42,244 nucleotides of DNA from Planctomycetota bacterium (GTDB lineage: Bacteria; Planctomycetota; PUPC01; JACPCR01): assembly GCA_027625095.1 (NCBI GenBank), contig JAQBXN010000071.1, forward strand, positions 1 to 42,244. Direction: 5' to 3'. Of the stretch, positions 8,892 to 16,443 are shown piece after piece. The position numbers were made by a program, and so were the translations under genes. The notes under the pieces were generated by a model that worked only from the letters and a program-made list of their open reading frames with translations, made no database searches and was not told where the DNA came from. The stretch's first letter is position 1, and every line of letters starts with the position of its first letter.

Positions 8892-8931
8892 CCATTAACC
8901 ATCAACCATTAACCATCAACCATCAACCATT
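8892..8931. repeat. 7-bp tandem repeat array CCATYAA
   Basis: Five full units (CCATTAA or CCATCAA) plus a partial CCATT lie in perfect 7-bp register. The array occupies the divergent region between the HAD gene (minus) and the discoidin-like gene (plus). It is the inverse complement of the shorter array at 8795-8815, with about 75 bp between them. Confidence 0.9.
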
Positions 8932-9014
8932 CTTCGCGGTGCGAGCCTTGTTCGAGCCGATAAAATCCGCCGCCTGGATGGCCACCAACACTATCTGGAA
9001 TTAAAGAACGAACG

Positions 9015-9692
9015 ATGAAACACACTTCAACAATCTTAAGCCTGCTCGCGGCAATAAACCTCAGTATTTCGTTGAGCGGCCTGTTCGCTGACGAGCTTGT
9101 GCAAATTGAAATTAAACTCCCCAAGCCGGCGTTTGTGGGCACTCCCAAAAATATCCCGCCTGGAACAACCGTGGAGAAACCGACCGGCAAGCCGCGGCCG
9201 CCATTCAAAGCCCCGAAGGGCACCATGCTTATCTCGGAAGGCAAAAAAGTTGTTACGAGCGACAACGAACCCATCGTCGGCGAAGCGCCTTACGTCACCG
9301 ATGGCAATAAGGAAGCGACTGAGGGAAGTTGGCTGGAGCTCGGGCCCGGCACACAGCATGTGCAAATCGATCTTGGCGCGGTTTACAAGGTTTACGCCAT
9401 CGTTCTCTGGCACTATCACGGCGACCCACGTGTTTATAAGGATGTGGTCGTTCAACTCGGCCAGGACAAAGATTTCATCCTGGATGTCAGCACCGTTTTC
9501 AACAATGATCAAGACAATTCGTCCGGTATGGGTATCGGGAAAGATCGTGAATATTTTGAGGTGAACGAAGGGAAGCTGATCCAAGTCAAAGGTGCCATGG
9601 GACGATTCGTTCGCCTTTACAGCAATGGCAGCACTTCGGACGACATGAACCACTACACGGAAGTCTCCGTATACGGCATGCCCGCAAAATGA
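9015..9692 (+). CDS. Secreted discoidin (F5/8 type C)-like protein
   Basis: Predicted exported carbohydrate- or surface-binding protein of 225 residues. The signal peptide ends near residue 25 (SLSGLFA then DELVQ). A proline-rich segment at about 45-72 links to a beta-sandwich domain at about 85-222. In that domain VTDGNKEATEGSW, the WLELGP stretch and HVQIDLGAVYKVYAI are typical of discoidin/F5-8C folds, and the end RFVRLYSNGS is also typical. The start has no strong ribosome site. Its TGA overlaps the ATG of the next gene (ATGA), so the two are probably co-translated. Binding specificity cannot be read from the sequence. Confidence 0.75.
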   Translation: MKHTSTILSLLAAINLSISLSGLFADELVQIEIKLPKPAFVGTPKNIPPGTTVEKPTGKPRPPFKAPKGTMLISEGKKVVTSDNEPIVGEAPYVTDGNKEATEGSWLELGPGTQHVQIDLGAVYKVYAIVLWHYHGDPRVYKDVVVQLGQDKDFILDVSTVFNNDQDNSSGMGIGKDREYFEVNEGKLIQVKGAMGRFVRLYSNGSTSDDMNHYTEVSVYGMPAK

Positions 9693-11269
9693 AACGGGAA
9701 CGGGTCTGTCAGGCCCTGATTATTCTTGCAGCCGTCATCGGGCTGGCGCTCCGTCTGCCACGCCTGGATTTGCGTCCGATGCACACGGACGAGGCCGTCC
9801 AGGCCGTCAAGACCGGCGAGCTCCTGAATTCCGGCCGATACGTTTACGATCCGCACGAGTTCCACGGGCCGACACTCCAATACCTTTCTTTGCCCTTCAT
9901 CTGGTTTACAGGGGGCAACTATCACCAGGCTTCCGAGCGGAGCTACCGGCTTGTTCCTGTGTGTTTTGGAACGGCGTTGATCCTGCTCTCACTGGGGTTC
10001 GGCAGGTTGATTGGCTGGCCGGCTGCGGCTGCCGCGGCTGCTTTTACGGCTGTGTCTCCGGCCATGACTTTCTACAGCCGGTATTACATCCACGAGATGT
10101 TGCTGGTTGTGTTTTCTGCATGCACCTACCTTGCATGGACGTGCTCCGTAAAAAGCAAATCTACTAAGAGTGCACTGGCCGCTGGACTCTTCGCCGGGCT
10201 GATGTTCTGCACAAAGGAGACCTGGATCCTCGCATTGGCTTGCGGGCTGGCGGCAGGGGCAGTGGCTCGCCTGCCTGAGGGTAAGCTTACGTTTCCGCAG
10301 ATATCAAAGGGAGCGAAGTCCAAACCGTTCCTGATCGCCATCCTTTCGGGGAGCTTCCTGTCCCTGATCCTCTTCACAGGATTCTTCACGAATGGCCGCG
10401 GCATTCTCGATGCATTTCTGACCTACGGGCGGTACCTCATCCGGGCTGCATCAGGAGAAGGTCATCAGCATTCCTGTCTTTTCTATATAAAGCCGCTCAT
10501 CTATTTCAAGAACGGCCCTGGCCCATACTGGACAGAGGCGATCATCTTTGCCTTTGCGGTCGTCGGTGGTTTGGCTGTGATTACACACCGGCTGCCTTCC
10601 GGAATTCAGCAACCCGCGGCCAGATTCATTTCTGTGTTCACCGTCTTGATGCTGCTGGTTTACAGCGCCATTCCTTACAAGACGCCCTGGTGTATGCTCG
10701 GCTTTCTGCATGGCATGATCCTGCTGGCGGGGATTGGAGTGGCCAGCAGCTACTCCTGGCTTGGCAAGAAGGAATCAACGAAAGATTCGCCAGGAAGTCT
10801 CGTAATGCCCACCGCGGGTCAGTGCATCATTCTGCTCATACTCGGTGTCGGCCTGCAGCACTTGCTGCAACAATCGCAGCAAGCGAACTTCAAATTTTTT
10901 GCGGATCGCCGTAACCCTTATGTCTATGCCCATTCAACCACGCACACCCAGAAACTCCGCGATCGCGTTGAACGGTTGGCGATGGTTCATGAAGAAGGCT
11001 ATTCCATGCGCATCCACTTTTTCATGCCAGGCTCGGATTTTTGGCCCATGCCGTGGTATCTTCGAGCATTCGATAAGGTGGGTTACTGGACCGAGCTCAT
11101 CGATGCCCCGGACGCACCGGTCATCATCGCCGACTCCGGATTTCAGGGGAATTTGGAGAAACGCCTCAAGAGAAAATACCATGCCGAATACTATGGCCTA
11201 CGACCTGGAGTGAATCTGCTCGTCTATATTGAAGAACGGCTGTGGGAAAAGTTTCTTGCAGAACGGTGA
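9689..11269 (+). CDS. GT-C/Agl23-like polytopic membrane protein
   Basis: Multi-spanning membrane protein of 526 residues resembling the TIGR03663 (Agl23, flippase-associated) and GT39/PMT-type GT-C families. Such proteins transfer sugars from polyprenyl-phosphate donors or assist lipid-linked sugar export; the exact role is not established. After the first membrane segment the luminal loop carries HTDEA near residue 31, matching the acidic catalytic or metal site of GT-C enzymes. About ten hydrophobic segments follow up to residue 390. A soluble C-terminal domain (about 400-526) ends the protein. It starts in an ATGA overlap with the discoidin-like gene, suggesting the secreted partner and this enzyme work at the same surface glycan. 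Confidence 0.78.
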   Translation: MKRERVCQALIILAAVIGLALRLPRLDLRPMHTDEAVQAVKTGELLNSGRYVYDPHEFHGPTLQYLSLPFIWFTGGNYHQASERSYRLVPVCFGTALILLSLGFGRLIGWPAAAAAAAFTAVSPAMTFYSRYYIHEMLLVVFSACTYLAWTCSVKSKSTKSALAAGLFAGLMFCTKETWILALACGLAAGAVARLPEGKLTFPQISKGAKSKPFLIAILSGSFLSLILFTGFFTNGRGILDAFLTYGRYLIRAASGEGHQHSCLFYIKPLIYFKNGPGPYWTEAIIFAFAVVGGLAVITHRLPSGIQQPAARFISVFTVLMLLVYSAIPYKTPWCMLGFLHGMILLAGIGVASSYSWLGKKESTKDSPGSLVMPTAGQCIILLILGVGLQHLLQQSQQANFKFFADRRNPYVYAHSTTHTQKLRDRVERLAMVHEEGYSMRIHFFMPGSDFWPMPWYLRAFDKVGYWTELIDAPDAPVIIADSGFQGNLEKRLKRKYHAEYYGLRPGVNLLVYIEERLWEKFLAER

Positions 11270-11361
11270 AGAATATCTGGTAGCTGGTGTTAAGGCGCGT
11301 TAACTCGTCCTCACCTTCCTGAACCCATTTGTAACTCAAGACTGGAAATCACTTGAACATC

Positions 11362-12264
11362 ATGACCCGCCATAAAGTTCTATCACTTCTGCTTGTCTTG
11401 AACTCGTGTCTGCTGGCCGAGAATGCCAGCCAGACCGTCTACAAGACTGAATCGAATATCACCTACTGCGAGGTGGATGGAGTAAAACTCATTATGAACG
11501 CATTCCTTCCCCAGGGAATCGATGAACCAGCTCCCGCCATGGTTCATATCCACGGTGGCTGGTGGACTGGAGGAGGGCCAATGAATGGATTTGGCGGCGG
11601 ACAATTTGCTCCATTCACATCTCGAAAGATCGCCGTTTTTTCCATTCAGTACCGGCTCGGGAAACAGGGAGGATTCCCCGAGAATATTCGTGACTGCCGG
11701 AACGCGGTGCGCTTTGTCCGAAAAAACGCTGAACGCTTTAACATCGATCCCGAACGTATCGGCTGTTTCGGCGGATCGGCCGGCGGCCATTTGAGTATGA
11801 TGGTCGCCATGGCGCCGGAGGATTTCAAGGACGGCGGCCCGACGACCGGTCTCGAGGGTATTTCCCCTGGAGTCAGTAACGGCTTCGCCTGGGTCGGCCC
11901 GACTGACTTTGTCCGCCAATGGAATGAATCCGTCCCGAACACGCCGAACAACGCTCATCCGTATCATCGTGTGCTCTTCAAGGAACGCATTCCTGACACC
12001 GAAGAAAACAAGGCCCATTACCTGTACATGTCGCCCATGGGCCATGTACGGAAGGAGATCCCTCCACTTTTGGTCTGTGACGGCGAAAAAGATCCCATCG
12101 TTCCAAATCAACCCGGCCTGACATTGACTGACGCGCTCAAGAAAGCCGGCGCTGATGCGAGCTACTGGCTGACAAAAAACGGGGGCCATGGCTTTCCGGG
12201 CGGGGAAGGTTTTTCGGAACTGCTCGGGAAATTTCTTTCCCGCACCCTGAAGATCAAAAAGTAG
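11362..12264 (+). CDS. Secreted alpha/beta-hydrolase (esterase-like)
   Basis: Predicted exported carboxylesterase or deacetylase of the hormone-sensitive-lipase/BD-FAE type, about 300 residues. The signal peptide is VLSLLLVLNSCLLAEN; the Cys inside it (NSCLLA) is not a clear lipobox. The oxyanion HGGWW motif is near residue 63. The nucleophile Ser is in GCFGGSAGGH near 139, the acid in CDGEKDPIVP near 240 and the His in GGHGFPGG near 275, so the triad is complete. A TTG at 11353 is in frame three codons upstream; neither start has a clear ribosome site. Such enzymes often remove acetyl groups from plant polysaccharides, which fits the carbohydrate genes elsewhere in the window. Confidence 0.85.
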   Translation: MTRHKVLSLLLVLNSCLLAENASQTVYKTESNITYCEVDGVKLIMNAFLPQGIDEPAPAMVHIHGGWWTGGGPMNGFGGGQFAPFTSRKIAVFSIQYRLGKQGGFPENIRDCRNAVRFVRKNAERFNIDPERIGCFGGSAGGHLSMMVAMAPEDFKDGGPTTGLEGISPGVSNGFAWVGPTDFVRQWNESVPNTPNNAHPYHRVLFKERIPDTEENKAHYLYMSPMGHVRKEIPPLLVCDGEKDPIVPNQPGLTLTDALKKAGADASYWLTKNGGHGFPGGEGFSELLGKFLSRTLKIKK

Positions 12265-12405
12265 AGAATGCGCCAGCCAATATGATTCATCAATAATGCG
12301 ATTACACGCAGGCTTCTTGTTCTCAATCCCCCTCTTAATCTTTGTTGAGTGCGCGATTGAGAGTGAGGTAAGCATTCTGTGATCCTGACGTAACTTCACA
12401 GCATT

Positions 12406-12429
12406 CCTCCACTCCTCCACTCCTCCACT
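12406..12429. repeat. 8-bp tandem repeat CCTCCACT x3
   Basis: Three exact contiguous copies of CCTCCACT end 10 nt before the ATG of the small membrane protein at 12440, where a Shine-Dalgarno site would normally be. An 8-bp inverted repeat TCTCAATC/GATTGAGA lies just upstream at 12321-12362. Confidence 0.85.
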
Positions 12430-12439
12430 CCTTAACATC

Positions 12440-12802
12440 ATGTCCCCAGAAGTTTATCGTTTCATCCATCTCGCCAGCGTTCTTGTTCTCTTTCTTTCAA
12501 TGGGTGGCCTCATCATCCCAACCATGATGGGCCCGAGCGAAAACGACAAGGGCGGGCGTAAGCTCGCCATGATCTGTCATGGCCTTGCGATGTTCCTCGT
12601 GCTCGTTGCCGGCTTTGGCTTGATCGCCAAGCTCAAGTATGGATTCCAAGGCTGGGTCGTTGCCAAGATCATGATCTGGTTCCTGATCGGCGGCCTGCTG
12701 ATCATCATCAAGCGAAGACCACAACTGGGGAAACAACTCTGGTTTGTAATGATCGCGCTCGCCGTTGCCGCAGCGTATCTTGCTGGGTTCAAGCCGTTCT
12801 GA
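12440..12802 (+). CDS. Small four-TM membrane protein
   Basis: A 120-residue integral membrane protein of unknown function. Four hydrophobic segments are visible at about 7-28 (IHLASVLVLFLSMGGLI), 43-63 (MICHGLAMFLVLVAGFGLI), 70-90 (GWVVAKIMIWFLIGGLLII) and 100-117. Histidines near the start of TM1 and in TM2 recall SirB-like or other small haem/quinone-linked membrane proteins, but I would not assign a function. It ends 8 bp from the convergent recO gene. Confidence 0.65.
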   Translation: MSPEVYRFIHLASVLVLFLSMGGLIIPTMMGPSENDKGGRKLAMICHGLAMFLVLVAGFGLIAKLKYGFQGWVVAKIMIWFLIGGLLIIIKRRPQLGKQLWFVMIALAVAAAYLAGFKPF

Positions 12803-12810
12803 ACCCTCCC

Positions 12811-13551
12811 TCAGACAAATTTCATTGTCTTCGGCTCTCGCTCCATCTTTGCAACCACATAAGGGCGGATGAGGCGTTTAATGTCACTTATCACCAAAGG
12901 CGAGAGCCGAACTGTCCTGCCTTCGCTGAGCCTTCGCTTTTGCAGCGCTATGAGGCTGGCAAGCGCCCCCTTTGAAGTCAGTGTTACCTGGGCAGGCATC
13001 TGGGCTGCGCAAAGCTCGCAGGCGATGCCGCCTTCATTCGCGCAAAAGTAAATACGTTGCCCTTGAGGCTTCTGCCAGCAGATGACGCACGATTCGAGTT
13101 CAGGGCGAAAGCCGACTTCGGAAAGGAATTTGATCTCAAACTGGAACAGTACCCTTGGCACATCGTCCGCCTGTTCCAATTCTCGAAGGGTGTTGACTAA
13201 CAAATTAAAGAGTTCCGGATGCGGCTCTTCCTCGCGAGTCATCCCACGAACAATATCGGCTATGTAATGCGCGGCGTACATACGATCCTGGGATTCTCGC
13301 AGACCAAGAAATGAATTCTTTATCTTTGATTCGGAGATCGTGTGCAGCGTACTTCGAGTATGCCGATAGAAAGTAATCTCGTTGTGGTTGAGCCGATCAA
13401 AGCTGCCGAGGAAGGGGCTTTTTTGCCTTCGTGCACCTTTGGCCAGGCCGGATAAGAGGCCAAACTTCTCTGTAAAGAGTGTGACGATCAAGCTGGTGTT
13501 GCTGTATTCGATCTGGTTCAGAATCACCGCATCAGTGGTTGGGATGGACAT
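12811..13551 (-). CDS. recO: DNA repair protein RecO
   Basis: Recombination mediator that, with RecR, loads RecA onto SSB-coated DNA. The N-terminal OB-fold is recognisable (TDAVILNQIEYSNTSLIV, then TEKFGLLSGLAKGARR). The C-terminal half holds a four-cysteine zinc-finger pattern (SCVICW, then CANEGGIACELCAA). The 246 residues are the normal length. The start at 13551 lies inside the end of ybeY (20-nt overlap), so the pair is probably translationally coupled. A ybeY-recO junction is not the commonest arrangement but both are housekeeping genes. Confidence 0.93.
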   Translation of the reverse strand: MSIPTTDAVILNQIEYSNTSLIVTLFTEKFGLLSGLAKGARRQKSPFLGSFDRLNHNEITFYRHTRSTLHTISESKIKNSFLGLRESQDRMYAAHYIADIVRGMTREEEPHPELFNLLVNTLRELEQADDVPRVLFQFEIKFLSEVGFRPELESCVICWQKPQGQRIYFCANEGGIACELCAAQMPAQVTLTSKGALASLIALQKRRLSEGRTVRLSPLVISDIKRLIRPYVVAKMEREPKTMKFV

Positions 13552-13972
13552 GGCAATGCCTGGCTACAATTTGTTCCTGCTCCTGCCTCATTTCGCTCGC
13601 ATCCTCATCAGTCTGATCATCATAACCGAGCAGGTGAAGGATACCGTGCACGCAATACCGGAAAGTCTCTTCCTGCAGCGTCAACCCACGAGCCGCGGCC
13701 TCCTGCCGGGCCATTTCAATGGAAATGACCAGTTCGCCAAACTGATTCTCAGGATTCGGACTGCCTTCTTCGGCCAGCAAAAAAGAAATAACATCCGTGG
13801 GCCCTTCATGCTGAAGGTATTGTTCGTTCACCTCGGAAATCGCAGCGTTGTCCACAAAGGCAAGACTGAGCGTGCCATCGATGTCCTTATCGAATTCCTC
13901 CTTGAGCCAGGACTCTAACTGAACACTATCGAGCTCTGAGCAATCCGTGTTTCGGGCGATTTCTATTTGCAT
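13532..13972 (-). CDS. ybeY: Endoribonuclease YbeY (rRNA maturation factor)
   Basis: Zinc-dependent endoribonuclease acting in 16S rRNA 3' maturation and ribosome quality control. Visible family features are LSLAFVDNAAISEVNEQYL, GPTDVISFLL and the metal motif HGILHLLGYDD near residue 105. The first two histidines are present, but the usual third histidine (HGxLHLxGYDH) is Asp, a variant seen in several phyla. ATG at 13972 gives 146 residues, the family length; the frame opens at a TTG at 14005 without support. Upstream gene of the ybeY-recO pair. Confidence 0.92.
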   Translation of the reverse strand: MQIEIARNTDCSELDSVQLESWLKEEFDKDIDGTLSLAFVDNAAISEVNEQYLQHEGPTDVISFLLAEEGSPNPENQFGELVISIEMARQEAAARGLTLQEETFRYCVHGILHLLGYDDQTDEDASEMRQEQEQIVARHCHVHPNH

Positions 13973-14094
13973 TCCAGGTGAGTGAAACGGGGGGCTTGAT
14001 CGCAATCGTGTGATTTAACGATGATGGAAGTTTGCTAACAAATCTTTATATCATGTCGCCCGAAACTTTTTCACCTCACCATCAAAGAGCAACC

Positions 14095-15141
14095 ATGGCA
14101 AAGCCACGCAAAATCCGCTGCGCAGTGATTGGCCTCGGTATGGGCCGCCATCACGCCCAGAATTATGCCTCATGTCCTGAATCCGAGCTTTACGCGCTCT
14201 GTGACGTTGATCAGAAACGTCTCAAACCTTTCGCCGAACAGATGGGAGTAAAGAAGACATACACGAATGTAGAAGACCTCGCCGCAGACAAAAAAGTCGA
14301 TGCGGTATCCGTGGCGCTTCCGAACTTCCTTCATGCGCCCATCAGCATCATGATGCTCGAGGCGGGGAAGCATGTGATGTGTGAGAAGCCGATGGCGATG
14401 ACCGTCGAGGAGGCTCAGGCGATGGAGAAGGCCGCACGCAAATCGGGACGGAAATTCATGATGCACTTTAATACCCGTTTTTCACCGGCATCCTTCTTCA
14501 TCAAAAGCCTTGTGCAGAAGGGGCTCCTCGGCGAGGTCTATCACGCACGCACCATCTGGCATCGACGTCAAGGCATACCGGGAGCAGGCAGTTGGTTTAC
14601 ACTCAAAGAAAAATCCGGCGGCGGCCCGTTGATTGATCTTGGCGTTCATCGCATCGATCTGGCCCTCTGGCTGATGGGGCATCCCAAGCCGGTTGCAGTG
14701 AGCGGAGCCACTTTCGCCAAGTTTGGGCCCAAGCTCGCCGGCACGGCGGGCAAGAGCTTCACGGTTGAGGATTTCGCGTCCGGCTATGTTCGTTTCGAAA
14801 ACGGGGCGACATTATCTCTCGAGACCAGTTGGGCCTCATTTTGTGAACGCCGCGAAGACATGAGCACCATGATCTTCGGTGACAAGGGCGGGGCCGAGCA
14901 CTGCAATCTTGGAGAAGGCTACGACATGGGCGTCAAGCTCATTCAAAACGTCGACGGTCAGCAAAAGGTGGAGGTGTTCAAGACGATGCCGCCACCGAAC
15001 GAAAATGCGCAGTCCCACTTCGTCCATTGCATTCAAAAAAATCGGGCCCCCATGGCATCCGCAAAACACGGCGTCTTCGTCCAGAAGATTCTGAATGGCC
15101 TGTATGAATCAGCAGAGACAGGCCGCGAGGTGAGAATGTAG
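14095..15141 (+). CDS. Gfo/Idh/MocA-family oxidoreductase
   Basis: NAD(P)-dependent sugar or cyclitol dehydrogenase of 348 residues; the substrate is unknown. The Rossmann motif VIGLGMGRHHAQNY is at about residues 10-23. The catalytic EKP motif (CEKPMAM) is near residue 97. The conserved DLGVHRIDLALW segment near 181-192 holds the active-site Asp and His. ATG at 14095 begins MAKPRKIRC directly before the Rossmann strand; an ATG at 14053 is in frame but would add an atypical N-terminus. Transcribed towards the NapH-like gene, 57 nt upstream of it. Members of this family are abundant in bacteria degrading complex glycans. Confidence 0.88.
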   Translation: MAKPRKIRCAVIGLGMGRHHAQNYASCPESELYALCDVDQKRLKPFAEQMGVKKTYTNVEDLAADKKVDAVSVALPNFLHAPISIMMLEAGKHVMCEKPMAMTVEEAQAMEKAARKSGRKFMMHFNTRFSPASFFIKSLVQKGLLGEVYHARTIWHRRQGIPGAGSWFTLKEKSGGGPLIDLGVHRIDLALWLMGHPKPVAVSGATFAKFGPKLAGTAGKSFTVEDFASGYVRFENGATLSLETSWASFCERREDMSTMIFGDKGGAEHCNLGEGYDMGVKLIQNVDGQQKVEVFKTMPPPNENAQSHFVHCIQKNRAPMASAKHGVFVQKILNGLYESAETGREVRM

Positions 15142-15198
15142 TGGGATCTGATTAAGCTGGAGTATCTTCCGCACACGATCCCTGGCTTACATTCTCTG

Positions 15199-16443
15199 AT
15201 GCCTCTATTCGCCCAAACGCCGGTAACTGAAAGTCTTGGTAGCGAAGGCACCCTGAGCATTCCGGTGATTAAGAAATTGCTGGAAGAGGCGGTCTTCCCG
15301 GTGGAAGGTACAGCCATTGACCTTCTGCCCTTCTACATCATGTTCGCTCTGCTGGCCGTGGGGACGTATGCCACGGTGAAGATGAAAAACAGGCAAAGGG
15401 CAAGGAGGGCAGTACAGGCGTGTTCGGCTCTTGCTTTTGTGGTAGGCGTGCACCCATGCATGTGCATGATTCGAGATACTGTGCTTGGGACCACACTGCT
15501 GGCCATCAACACGCTTGAAGCGTTCAAGTACATGATGATCTTCTGTGTTGTCGCGGCGTTCTGCCTGATTTACGGACGTATTTTCTGCGGCTGGATTTGT
15601 CCACTTGGATTCTTCCAAGAGATGTCGGCGGCCTATTTCAACTGGGCAAGAAGGCATCGCAGCGGGGGAATCCTCAGTCTCGCCGCCATTTCTATTGTGG
15701 TGTGCGGGCTGGTCACCGGTGGTGTGCTGGGCGTACAAGCCGTCGCCCCCTTCGCGGGACCGGTTGTGGTTCTTCTTCTCGTCTACTGCGTTGTACCGCA
15801 GACCGAAAATGCCCTGCGATGGGCCAAGTGGGGCCTCACAGCCGCGTTACTTGTTTATATTGCTTCTTATTTCTTTGTATTGCGTCCCGGCACATTCGGG
15901 TTCATCGAAACCGTCGCGGTTTGGTGGGTCATGGCGTTGCTGGTCATCACTCTATTCGTGGTCGGCGATCCAAAACTTGATGCCAAGATGAAACCAGTGA
16001 AGTTCGTTTCTGTCGGCCTGATGACGCTTATCATCGTTTTTGGCGTTTATGCCAATGGGCCGTTCTGTATCTTTTTCCAGAGCGTTGTTGACCTGAGCAC
16101 GGTGCTGTCCGCCATGGGAATTATCGTACTTTCGGGCATTCACTCGAACGCCTGGTGCCGATACATGTGCCCGGAGGGCGCTGTCCTTGGGCTTCTTGCC
16201 AGGCATAGCCGGTGGAAGATCACTAAGCTCGATTCCCATTGCAGCTCGTGCCGGCAGTGTGAGCCCGTCTGCCCTGTGGAAGCCATGATTGTGGGCGAGC
16301 GCGATGAATCGACCTGCATCCTCTGCACACGCTGTGTCGACGCGTGTCCGACGAATGCATTGATCCTTGAAGATGCCTCAACGGATTTACGAAGTGGCCG
16401 ACCGCCCGCGTTTGTTCCACTCGAAGCGTTATTGAAGAAGTGA
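15199..16443 (+). CDS. NapH/MauN/CcoG-like membrane 4Fe-4S protein
   Basis: Polytopic membrane ferredoxin of 414 residues predicted to move electrons between the quinone pool or cytoplasm and the periplasm. Six or more membrane segments are visible. A first CX3CP motif (FCGWICPLGFFQE) is near residue 130 and a second (CRYMCPEGA) near 322, as in NapH, NosR and CcoG. Two classical 4Fe-4S clusters follow in the soluble tail: CSSCRQCEPVCP near 348 and CILCTRCVDACP near 374. An additional HPCMCM motif in a hydrophobic segment near residue 87 is unusual. No Shine-Dalgarno site is seen. The stop overlaps the GTG start of the beta-propeller lipoprotein gene, tying the two functionally. Confidence 0.85.
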   Translation: MPLFAQTPVTESLGSEGTLSIPVIKKLLEEAVFPVEGTAIDLLPFYIMFALLAVGTYATVKMKNRQRARRAVQACSALAFVVGVHPCMCMIRDTVLGTTLLAINTLEAFKYMMIFCVVAAFCLIYGRIFCGWICPLGFFQEMSAAYFNWARRHRSGGILSLAAISIVVCGLVTGGVLGVQAVAPFAGPVVVLLLVYCVVPQTENALRWAKWGLTAALLVYIASYFFVLRPGTFGFIETVAVWWVMALLVITLFVVGDPKLDAKMKPVKFVSVGLMTLIIVFGVYANGPFCIFFQSVVDLSTVLSAMGIIVLSGIHSNAWCRYMCPEGAVLGLLARHSRWKITKLDSHCSSCRQCEPVCPVEAMIVGERDESTCILCTRCVDACPTNALILEDASTDLRSGRPPAFVPLEALLKK

